From Brevundimonas sp. UBA7664 (GTDB lineage: Bacteria; Pseudomonadota; Alphaproteobacteria; Caulobacterales; Caulobacteraceae): a stretch of 5,876 nucleotides of DNA. Shown here piece after piece: positions 1 to 4,823 of the stretch. Within the stretch, counting starts at the first letter, position 1; every line of letters starts with the position of its first letter. The notes below the pieces were generated by a model. The model had not been told where the DNA came from, did no database searches, and saw only the letters and a program-made list of their open reading frames with translations. Position numbers and translations under genes: made by a program. The DNA is taken from contig NZ_DLHQ01000005.1 in NCBI RefSeq assembly GCF_002483305.1, positions 2,798 through 8,673 on the forward strand, in the 5' to 3' direction.

Positions 1-691
1 AGTCGCGCACCCGGCGCAGCAGCCGCCCGGCCACGCGCGGCGTGCCGCGCGACCGGCTGGCGATCTCGCGCGCGCCCTCGTCATTGACCGCCACGCCCAT
101 CTTGCGCGCCGCCCCGGTGATGACCCGCACCAGTTCCTCCGGCGTGTAGAACTCCAGCCGCAGCGGGATGCCGAACCGGTCGCGCAGCGGCGTGGCCAGC
201 AAACCCGCCCGCGTCGTCGCCCCGACCAGGGTGAAGGGCGCCAGATCGATCCGCACCGACCGCGCCGACGGCCCCTCGCCGATGATCAGGTCCAGCACAT
301 GGTCTTCCATGGCCGGGTAGAGGATCTCCTCGACCGTCGGGGCCAAGCGGTGAATCTCGTCGATGAACAGCACGTCGCGCGGTTCGAGATTGGTCAGGAT
401 GGCGGCCAGATCGCCGGCCTTGGCGAGGATCGGGCCGGAAGTGGCGCGGAAGCCGACGCCGAGCTCGCGCGCCACGATCTGGGCCAGGGTGGTCTTGCCC
501 AGCCCCGGCGGGCCGAACAGCAGGACGTGATCCAGTGACTCGCCGCGGCCGCGGGCGGCGTCGATGAAGACCTTCAGATTGCCCTTGGCCTGCTCCTGCC
601 CGACGAACTCGGACAGGGTCTGCGGCCGCAGGGCGCGGTCGTGACCCTCGCCGGGGGCAGCGGAGGCATCCACCAGCCTGTCCTCAGTCAT
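1..691 (-). CDS. ruvB: RuvB Holliday junction branch migration ATPase, 3' end outside window
   Basis: RuvB is the hexameric AAA+ motor that pulls DNA through the RuvA-bound Holliday junction during recombinational repair in the cytoplasm. The visible part encodes 230 residues, against about 340-350 for the family, so the C-terminal winged-helix domain and the end of the lid are cut off by the window edge. Seen directly: a GPPGLGKT Walker A at residues 60-67, a LFIDEIHR Walker B at 108-115, GATTRAG (sensor 1) at 157-163, LRDRFG with the arginine finger at 169-174, and a GTPR sensor 2 near the cut end. The ATG at 691 gives the usual short N-terminal tail ahead of the LRPQTLSEFVGQ block; an in-frame GTG at 697 is possible. 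There is no clean Shine-Dalgarno, only a G-rich run touching the ATG, because a palindromic repeat ends eight bases upstream. It is last in the ruvC-ruvA-ruvB order. Confidence 0.97.
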   Translation of the reverse strand, partial: MTEDRLVDASAAPGEGHDRALRPQTLSEFVGQEQAKGNLKVFIDAARGRGESLDHVLLFGPPGLGKTTLAQIVARELGVGFRATSGPILAKAGDLAAILTNLEPRDVLFIDEIHRLAPTVEEILYPAMEDHVLDLIIGEGPSARSVRIDLAPFTLVGATTRAGLLATPLRDRFGIPLRLEFYTPEELVRVITGAARKMGVAVNDEGAREIASRSRGTPRVAGRLLRRVRD

Positions 692-699
692 CCCCACAC

Positions 700-834
700 C
701 CGCTCATCCCGGCGAAAGCCGGGACCCAATTCTGTCCAGCTTGACGCCGGCGTTTCAGGACGACCGTTCCGCTGGCCGGGCCGGGGATTCCGTCACCCAA
801 AGCTCTGGGTCCCGGCTTTCGCCGGGATGAGCGG
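700..834. repeat. REP-doublet (REPIN/MITE-like) palindromic element
   Basis: A perfect 29-bp inverted repeat has arms at 700-728 and 806-834, enclosing 77 bases. Each arm is itself a hairpin: TCCCGGC-GAAA-GCCGGGA in the left arm, and its complement with a TTTC loop in the right arm. The inner flank of the right arm (795-810) is a further near-palindrome, ACCCA/TGGGT around AGCT. The arm core closely resembles a short palindrome that I recall as scattered many times through alphaproteobacterial and other proteobacterial genomes; paired inverted copies are called REPINs or BIMEs and are thought to be moved by RAYT-type transposases. No transposase is present here, so it would be a non-autonomous copy. 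It occupies nearly all of the 156-base ruvA-ruvB gap and would be transcribed as a long hairpin in the ruv message. The inverted repeat is certain; the family assignment is from memory. Confidence 0.85.
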
Positions 835-847
835 AGAGAGTGGAACA

Positions 848-1465
848 TCACCGCCCCAGCTCCTGCAGGGCCGCGCGGATCACCGCCGACAGATCCGCCT
901 CATCACCGAGCCGGATCAGCGCCTGATCGACGGCACGGCGAGCGTTGACCTCGGCCACGCCCAGACCCAGCAGGGCCGAAACCGCCTCGCCGGTGACGCT
1001 GGGCGTCGGCGGTGCGATCTCCGCATGAACGCCGGGCGCGCTCGGCGTGAACGACGCATCGCCCAGCGGCTTGCCCTTCAGTTCGGTGACGATCCGCAGC
1101 GCCAGTTTCGGTCCCACGCCGTTGGCGCGCGCCACCGCCGCCTTGTCCTCGCGCGCCACCGCCGCGGCCAGTTCGCCGGGCGGCAGGACGTCCAGCACCG
1201 ACAACGCCGCCTTGGGCCCCACGCCCTGGATGGCGGTCAGCGTCGTGAAAGCGCGTCGCTCGTCGCGCGTCAGGAAGCCGTACAGCCGAGGACCGCTCTC
1301 GGCGTTCCAGCTCGACTCGATATGAAGGGTCGCCTCGTCGCCCGGCGCCGGCAACCGGCCCAGCGTCCGCGCCCCGCAGGCCACCACATAGCCCACGCCG
1401 GCGCAGTCGATCAGGCAGTGGTCCGCCTCGACCTCAGCCAGCACGCCTCTGAGGCGGCCGATCAT
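848..1465 (-). CDS. ruvA: RuvA Holliday junction DNA-binding subunit
   Basis: RuvA forms tetramers that hold the Holliday junction in a square-planar shape and load RuvB on opposite arms. The product is 205 residues, the usual size. An N-terminal OB-fold opens with MIGRLRG and ends at LYGF (61-64). Two helix-hairpin-helix motifs follow: QGVGPKAAL (80-88) and NGVGPKLALRIVTELK (115-130). After a Pro/Ala-rich flexible linker (about 133-157), a C-terminal RuvB-binding helical domain begins near 158 and includes LGLGVAEVNARRA. The ATG overlaps the ruvC stop codon in an ATGA arrangement, which fixes the start and implies translational coupling. In the loop equivalent to the E. coli acidic pin (Glu55-Asp56) the protein reads NAESGP, with one extra residue and only one acid (Glu56). 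A longer open frame reading upstream through ruvC is a shadow. Confidence 0.97.
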   Translation of the reverse strand: MIGRLRGVLAEVEADHCLIDCAGVGYVVACGARTLGRLPAPGDEATLHIESSWNAESGPRLYGFLTRDERRAFTTLTAIQGVGPKAALSVLDVLPPGELAAAVAREDKAAVARANGVGPKLALRIVTELKGKPLGDASFTPSAPGVHAEIAPPTPSVTGEAVSALLGLGVAEVNARRAVDQALIRLGDEADLSAVIRAALQELGR

Positions 1466-1986
1466 GCCGCCCCCCGCAGGGTCGTCAGCAGCGCCCGCTT
1501 GCGCATCTGCGCATGGGTGATGGCCACCGCGAGGGCGTCGGCGGCGTCGGCCTTCACATCCCCGGCGGACGGCAGCAGCCGCTTCACCATGAAGGCGATC
1601 TGGGTCTTGTCGGCATGGCCGGCGCCGACCACCGCCTTCTTGATCAGGTTCGGCGAATACTCCGCGACCGACAGCCCATGCCGCGCCGGGGCCAGCATCA
1701 CCGCCGCCCGGGCGTGACCCAGCTTCAGCGTCGAGACCGGGTTCATATTGACGAACACCTCCTCGATCGCCGCCTCGTCGCACCCGTGGTCGGCGCAGAC
1801 CTGGCCCACGGCCTCGAGCAGGAACAGCAGCCGCTCGCTGAACGGCGCGGTCTCGGGCGGGGCGACGACGCCATGCGCGATCCAGCGCAGGCGCGCGCCC
1901 TCGGCCACGACCACGCCCCAGCCGGTGCGGCGCAGACCGGGATCCAGGCCCAGGATTCGAGTCGTTCCGTTCGTCATTCGTTCCAT
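1462..1986 (-). CDS. ruvC: RuvC Holliday junction resolvase
   Basis: RuvC is the dimeric, Mg2+-dependent endonuclease that cuts Holliday junctions symmetrically, acting with RuvAB. The 174-residue product matches family length (about 165-180). The four acidic catalytic residues of the RNase H-like fold are all visible: Asp15 in GLDPG, Glu75 in AIEEVF, and Asp147 and Asp150 in KADAADALAVAITH. The conserved blocks NPVSTLKLGHARAAV (82-96) and SPNLIKKAVVGAGHADKTQ (111-129) are also present. The ATG at 1986 is preferred because GAGG lies five bases ahead; the in-frame ATG at 1977 is too far from it. The gene begins 37 bases after the MgtC-family stop and overlaps ruvA by four bases, so it can be transcribed from the MgtC side. 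It appears intact. Confidence 0.97.
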   Translation of the reverse strand: MERMTNGTTRILGLDPGLRRTGWGVVVAEGARLRWIAHGVVAPPETAPFSERLLFLLEAVGQVCADHGCDEAAIEEVFVNMNPVSTLKLGHARAAVMLAPARHGLSVAEYSPNLIKKAVVGAGHADKTQIAFMVKRLLPSAGDVKADAADALAVAITHAQMRKRALLTTLRGAA

Positions 1987-2023
1987 TCATGCCTCAAACG
2001 AGGTTGACGAACAATGACCGGCC

Positions 2024-2716
2024 TCACTCCTCGCGCGGCAGGATCGAAAAGCCCGCGAGGCCGGCCTGGCCGCCGAGCTGGGCCACCAGGCCGTCGACGT
2101 CGATGGGCACGGCGCCCTTCACCTTCAGATGATGCTCATGGATCGCGCCGTCCTGGCTCATCATATGGCCGAGGCGCACGACCTTGACGCCCTTGCCGCG
2201 CAGCAGCTCGCGGACGGCCGCCCCGGTGGGCGCTTCGCCGCGCTTCCATCTCAGGGTCACGTCCATCACCCCGACGTGGGGCAGTTTGGCGTCCAGCAGT
2301 CGCAGCACGGCCAGCACCGCCAGCGTCGCGCCCGAGCCGATCAGCGCCAGGTCCATCATCCCGACGCCGTACAGCACGCCGATCGCCGAGGTGACCCACA
2401 GCGAGGCCGCCGTGGTCAGGCCATGCACGGAGAAGCCCTCGCGGAAGATCACCCCGGCGCAGAGAAAGCCGATGCCGGTCAGCAGGCCGTGCGACATCCG
2501 CGTGGGGTCGATCACCACCGTCTGTCCCGGCAGGGCGGTGAAGGCCCAGGTCGACTGCTGCATGGCCGCCAGCATCAGCAGGCAGGAGGTCAGGCAGACC
2601 AGGATGTGGGTGCGAAAGCCGGCCGGATGGCCGTGATAGGTCCGCTCAACGCCGATCAGGCCGCCGGCCGTCATGGCCGCCACGACCGGCCACACCAGGT
2701 CCCAATTCAAAATCAC
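2024..2716 (-). CDS. MgtC/SapB family inner-membrane protein
   Basis: The 230-residue protein matches the length of Salmonella MgtC (231). MgtC-type proteins are inner-membrane proteins linked in pathogens to growth in low Mg2+ and inside macrophages, and to control of the F-ATPase; in free-living bacteria the role is mostly unknown. Seen here: the family motifs GGLIGVER (18-25) and GFRTH (33-37), then GIGFLCAGVIFREG and GLTTAASLW in the third and fourth segments. About five hydrophobic segments lie in residues 8-138, followed by a soluble C-terminal domain (about 145-230), as in longer MgtC members with an ACT-like tail. Translation starts at a GTG (2716), supported by GGAG six bases upstream; no ATG lies nearby in frame. 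It sits between the cupin and ruvC on the same strand, 68 bases from the cupin and 37 bases from ruvC. It may have its own promoter. The exact function here cannot be told from sequence. Confidence 0.93.
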   Translation of the reverse strand: MILNWDLVWPVVAAMTAGGLIGVERTYHGHPAGFRTHILVCLTSCLLMLAAMQQSTWAFTALPGQTVVIDPTRMSHGLLTGIGFLCAGVIFREGFSVHGLTTAASLWVTSAIGVLYGVGMMDLALIGSGATLAVLAVLRLLDAKLPHVGVMDVTLRWKRGEAPTGAAVRELLRGKGVKVVRLGHMMSQDGAIHEHHLKVKGAVPIDVDGLVAQLGGQAGLAGFSILPREE

Positions 2717-2744
2717 AATTCGCTCCGCTGACTGACGAATCTTC

Positions 2745-2774
2745 AGCCTAGTCCCGGCGGAGCTTCGGGATCAA
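2745..2774 (-). promoter_or_regulatory. Possible housekeeping promoter for the MgtC-family gene
   Basis: Reading the minus strand, TTGATC (2774-2769) and TAGGCT (2750-2745) are separated by 18 bases. They would place the transcription start near 2738, about 22 bases before the GTG start codon at 2716. A GAATC site, of the GANTC type methylated by CcrM in many alphaproteobacteria, lies at 2737-2741 on the predicted start point. The -10 is only a partial match, so this is tentative. Confidence 0.27.
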
Positions 2775-2784
2775 GGCGAGCCGG

Positions 2785-3180
2785 CTATTCCGTCGTCTTG
2801 CCGTCGAAATGCTCTTCCTTCGCCTCGGCCTCGGCCTTGGTGGCGCGGACCACACCCTCGTGGTGCTCGGGCGGGCCGTACAGGGTGTAGAGCGTCAGCG
2901 GCGCGTCGCCGGTGTTGAAGACGTTGTGCCGGGCGCCGGCGGGCACGATGATGGCGTCGTCATCCTTGATCGGCGTGCGCTTGCCGTCGATCAGCACCTC
3001 ACCCGCCCCGCTCTCGACCCGGAAGAACTGGTCGTGGTCCTCGTGGACCTCCTCGCCGATCTCCTCGCCGGGCTTCAGGGCCATCAGCACCAGCTGCAGA
3101 TATTTGCCGGTGTAGAGCACGCGCCGAAAGTCGGTGTTCTCGGTGGTCAGGGTCTCGATGTTGTCGATGAAGCCGTGCAT
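2785..3180 (-). CDS. Small single-domain cupin protein
   Basis: A 131-residue protein with one cupin beta-barrel. Motif 1 is PGEEIGEEVHEDHDQFFRVESG (37-58), with His46, His49 and Glu56 as probable metal ligands or pocket residues. Motif 2 is PAGARHNVFN (80-89), where His85 would be the remaining ligand. The tail is strongly charged, ending EEHFDGKTTE. I recall this as a widespread family of conserved bacterial and archaeal cupins without an assigned reaction, so no enzyme activity is claimed. The ATG at 3180 is chosen because AAGGA lies six bases upstream and MHGFIDNIETL is the typical beginning; the open frame continues upstream to 3519, but that part looks non-coding. An EcfG-type promoter about 100 bases upstream suggests general stress induction. 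The MgtC-family gene follows 68 bases downstream. Confidence 0.93.
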   Translation of the reverse strand: MHGFIDNIETLTTENTDFRRVLYTGKYLQLVLMALKPGEEIGEEVHEDHDQFFRVESGAGEVLIDGKRTPIKDDDAIIVPAGARHNVFNTGDAPLTLYTLYGPPEHHEGVVRATKAEAEAKEEHFDGKTTE

Positions 3181-3283
3181 GGAAAATCCTTGGGGAGAGA
3201 GGTGTGAGCGGTCAGTGAGATCGACATGACGAGGGGGCGGATCAAGCCGCGCTCCGGCCGCCGATGTCGCTCCATGCCACGGC

Positions 3284-3308
3284 AACGGTTGGGCGGACCT
3301 GCCGTTCC
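3284..3308 (-). promoter_or_regulatory. EcfG (general stress sigma) promoter for the cupin gene
   Basis: On the minus strand, GGAAC (3308-3304) is followed after exactly 16 bases by CGTT (3287-3284). This is the known consensus GGAAC-N16/17-CGTT recognised by EcfG-type sigma factors (SigT in Caulobacter), which control the alphaproteobacterial general stress response. Transcription would start near 3277 and give a leader of about 97 bases before the cupin ATG at 3180. All nine defined bases match at the correct spacing. The match is seen directly; the regulatory role is inferred. Confidence 0.62.
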
Positions 3309-3346
3309 GCTGCCGCCTGCGGGAGGTGGGCGAAATGTACGGTAAC

Positions 3347-3372
3347 GGAACCACAGCCCGGCTCCACGCATT
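3347..3372 (+). promoter_or_regulatory. EcfG-like promoter for the 73-residue gene
   Basis: On the plus strand, GGAAC (3347-3351) is followed after 17 bases by CATT (3369-3372), one base away from the EcfG consensus GGAAC-N16/17-CGTT. The predicted start near 3380 lies about 18 bases before the ATG at 3398. The upstream elements of this site and of the cupin promoter sit 38 bases apart and point away from each other. Confidence 0.4.
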
Positions 3373-3397
3373 GAAGTCGATCACGGAGACCGACGTT

Positions 3398-3619
3398 ATG
3401 GCTGAATCCGCCGACTGCCGACCAGCCGGGCGGGGACTGCACCCGAGCCATTTCTCCGCGCTGCGGACCGAGATACTCCGCACGAGCGCCGACCTGTCGG
3501 ACCTGCAACTTCGTGACATATCCGACGCCCTTCGAGCGCAGATCCGACTGCGCCGGACGGGATGTTCAATCCAGCGTTCCGAGGCGTGTATCGAAGATCA
3601 GGTTCGCGCCTTCGCCTGA
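3398..3619 (+). CDS. Hypothetical 73-residue protein
   Basis: I do not recognise this protein. From the ATG at 3398 it has 73 residues and no signal peptide or membrane segment. Residues from about 18 to 55 look helical and amphipathic (HFSALRTEIL, then LSDLQLRDISDALRAQIRLR), and it has three cysteines (7, 56 and 63). GGAGA at 3385-3389 is a fair ribosome-binding site, and an EcfG-like promoter ends 25 bases upstream. An alternative ATG at 3335 (94 residues) has a stronger GGAGG eight bases ahead, but it would lie upstream of that promoter. Third-position G+C is about 68 percent by eye, lower than in the flanking genes, so it may be young, transferred or weakly coding. It ends six bases before the yebC stop codon, on the opposite strand. 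No competing gene lies on the other strand here. Moderately confident that it is real. Confidence 0.5.
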   Translation: MAESADCRPAGRGLHPSHFSALRTEILRTSADLSDLQLRDISDALRAQIRLRRTGCSIQRSEACIEDQVRAFA

Positions 3620-3625
3620 CGGCGC

Positions 3626-4399
3626 TCAGCCGGCGTATTTCGCCAGGTCTTCGTCCGAGATGTCCTCGTTCGAATAGACATTCTGGACGTCGTCCTCGGC
3701 GTCCAGGGCGTCGAGCAGCTTCATCAGCGTGCCGACCGCCTCGCCGGTGACCGGCACCTCGTTCTGCGGCCGCCAGACCAGGGCCGTGGACTTGGCGTCG
3801 CCGAGGATCTTCGACAGGGCCTCGGCGACCTCATTGAGATCCTCGAAGGTGGTCCAGATGGTGTGGCCCGGCGCGTCCTCATAGATGTCGGGCTTGACCA
3901 GATCGCTCTCGACGTCCTGGGCGCCGGCCTCGATGGCGGCCTCCATGACAGCGTCCTCGGTTCCGGCCTCGGCCGGATAGATGATCCGGCCCACGCGGTT
4001 CCACATGAAGGCGACCGAGTTCATCTCGCTCAGCGCCCCGCCGTTCTTCTTGAACGCAGCGCCGATGTTGGAGGCGGCGCGGTTGCGGTTGTCGGTCAGG
4101 GCCTCGACGATGATGCCGACCCCGCCAGGGCCGCGGCCCTCGTAGCGGACCTCTTCCATCATATCGACGTCGCCGCCCGCGGCCTTGTTGATGGCCCGCT
4201 GGATCACGTCGCGCGGCAGGCTCTCGGCCTTGGCGTTGTTGACGGCCAGACGCAGGCGCGGGTTCATGTTGATGTCCGGCATGCCCAGCTTGGCCGCCAC
4301 GGTGATGTCGCGCGACAGCTTGGAGAACAGCTTGGACCGCACCGCGTCGGCGCGTCCCTTGCGGTGCATGATGTTCTTGTATTTCGAATGGCCGGCCAT
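3626..4399 (-). CDS. yebC: YebC/TACO1 family protein
   Basis: The protein has 257 residues, close to the usual 240-255 of the family. It opens with the characteristic MAGHSKYKNIMHRKG and continues with RSKLFSKLSRDITVAAKLG, NPRLRLAV, the YEGRGPGGVGIIVEALTDNRNR block (about 88-109) and FKKNGGAL (118-125), and it ends with an acidic tail. YebC proteins were long annotated as transcriptional regulators. More recent work on bacterial YebC and mitochondrial TACO1 supports a ribosome-associated role that relieves stalling at proline-rich stretches. The ATG at 4399 is chosen by the conserved N-terminus; AAGAG six bases ahead is a modest ribosome-binding site, and the frame upstream of it is non-coding. 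In many proteobacteria yebC directly precedes ruvC; here about 1.6 kb with other genes intervenes, so it probably has its own transcript. Confidence 0.96.
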   Translation of the reverse strand: MAGHSKYKNIMHRKGRADAVRSKLFSKLSRDITVAAKLGMPDINMNPRLRLAVNNAKAESLPRDVIQRAINKAAGGDVDMMEEVRYEGRGPGGVGIIVEALTDNRNRAASNIGAAFKKNGGALSEMNSVAFMWNRVGRIIYPAEAGTEDAVMEAAIEAGAQDVESDLVKPDIYEDAPGHTIWTTFEDLNEVAEALSKILGDAKSTALVWRPQNEVPVTGEAVGTLMKLLDALDAEDDVQNVYSNEDISDEDLAKYAG

Positions 4400-4477
4400 G
4401 AGTGTCTCTTGGTGTGCGCTAACGCCCGCGACGCGGTCGCTCGCTGCTTGAGCGCCGACCCCGCAAGGTGAGCCGGG

Positions 4478-4506
4478 CATCTAGCCGATGGCGGAGAGCC
4501 TGTCAC
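4478..4506 (-). promoter_or_regulatory. Candidate sigma-70 type promoter for yebC
   Basis: On the minus strand, GTGACA (4506-4501) and TAGATG (4483-4478) are separated by 17 bases. The -35 differs from TTGACA at one position, while the -10 matches TATAAT at only three. The start would be near 4471, giving a leader of about 70 bases. A strong hairpin lies just upstream at 4513-4554. Confidence 0.35.
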
Positions 4507-4512
4507 CGTTCA

Positions 4513-4554
4513 GCCCGCGTCGGGTCCAAAAGGCGGAGCCTTTTGACCGCGGGC
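4513..4554. other. Strong terminator-like hairpin between divergent promoters
   Basis: Three nested stem blocks pair in order: GCCCGC (4513-4518) with GCGGGC (4549-4554), GGTC (4523-4526) with GACC (4545-4548), and AAAAGGC (4528-4534) with GCCTTTT (4538-4544). The loop is GGA, with a 4-base bulge and a 1-base bulge on the left side only. This makes 17 base pairs. The A4...T4 inner stem looks like a bidirectional intrinsic terminator, but no gene ends here: yebC reads away to the left and the small membrane gene to the right. It could insulate the two divergent units, end an unseen small RNA, or be a dispersed repeat. The fold is clear from the sequence; the role is open. Confidence 0.6.
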
Positions 4555-4568
4555 CAACAACCATGACC

Positions 4569-4593
4569 GGAACCGGGGCGCGCCACGCGGATT
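4569..4593 (+). promoter_or_regulatory. Weak EcfG-like promoter for the small membrane gene
   Basis: GGAAC (4569-4573) is followed after 16 bases by GATT (4590-4593), two bases from the CGTT of the EcfG consensus. It would start transcription near 4600, about 23 bases before the ATG at 4623. This could be chance; it is listed because the same kind of motif, better matched, occurs twice near 3284-3372. Confidence 0.22.
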
Positions 4594-4622
4594 ACCGATG
4601 CAACGCTACGGGAGCCTGATCC

Positions 4623-4823
4623 ATGACCGCCGAAGACGTCCTGTATGACGCCGAAGTCTATGCCGACGACGACCTCGATGATGCCGACATCGTCGAATGG
4701 TACGAGGCCCGGCACGTCACCGTCCCGGCCGCCGTCGCCACCGGAGCCATCATCACCGCCTTCGCCCTGGGCGTGCTGACCGCCGTGGGCGCGCTGGCCC
4801 TGATGGGCCGTCTGGACGACTAG
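4623..4823 (+). CDS. Hypothetical small acidic single-span membrane protein
   Basis: I do not recognise this 66-residue protein. Its first 28 residues hold 12 Asp/Glu, including a YADDDLDDAD stretch (13-22). A basic Arg30-His31 pair follows, then one hydrophobic segment of about 26 residues (36-61) rich in Ala, Val and Gly, and a short RLDD tail. There is no cleavable signal peptide pattern. GGAG at 4614-4617, about eight bases before the ATG, is a convincing ribosome-binding site. The strong acidic-to-hydrophobic transition and GC-rich third positions argue for a real gene. It diverges from yebC and converges on the thioesterase gene; both genes' TAG stops lie within one CTAG tetramer (4820-4823). 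A membrane-anchored accessory or regulatory role is possible but only a guess. Confidence 0.68.
   Translation: MTAEDVLYDAEVYADDDLDDADIVEWYEARHVTVPAAVATGAIITAFALGVLTAVGALALMGRLDD

Noticed and set aside
641..1717. Long plus-strand open frame (358 residues) across the repeat and opposite ruvA.
   Set aside because: It is antisense to ruvA and the start of the ruvC region, is rich in Arg/Pro/Gln as expected for a GC-rich shadow frame, and its N-terminal part is the translated palindrome (giving the familiar spurious SRRKPGP and WVPAFAGM strings).
1466..1990. Upstream extension of the ruvA frame, which would make a 380-residue RuvA.
   Set aside because: The extension runs out of frame through ruvC, is very Arg/Gly-rich, and RuvA begins clearly at MIGRLRG (1465).
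2129..2731. Plus-strand open frames opposite the MgtC-family gene.
   Set aside because: The minus strand holds all MgtC motifs; the plus frames are His/Gln/Arg-rich shadows without recognisable features.
2752..2770. Short inverted repeat TCCCG/CGGGA between the cupin and the MgtC-family gene, as a terminator.
   Set aside because: Only five pairs around a nine-base loop and no T-run on the minus strand.
3181..3519. Upstream extension of the cupin frame and other minus-strand frames here.
   Set aside because: The cupin start at 3180 has a good ribosome-binding site and the conserved N-terminus; the extension crosses the EcfG promoter and has a low-complexity Arg/Ser composition.
3863..4471. 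Plus-strand open frames opposite yebC.
   Set aside because: Antisense to a strongly conserved YebC; composition is typical of shadow frames.
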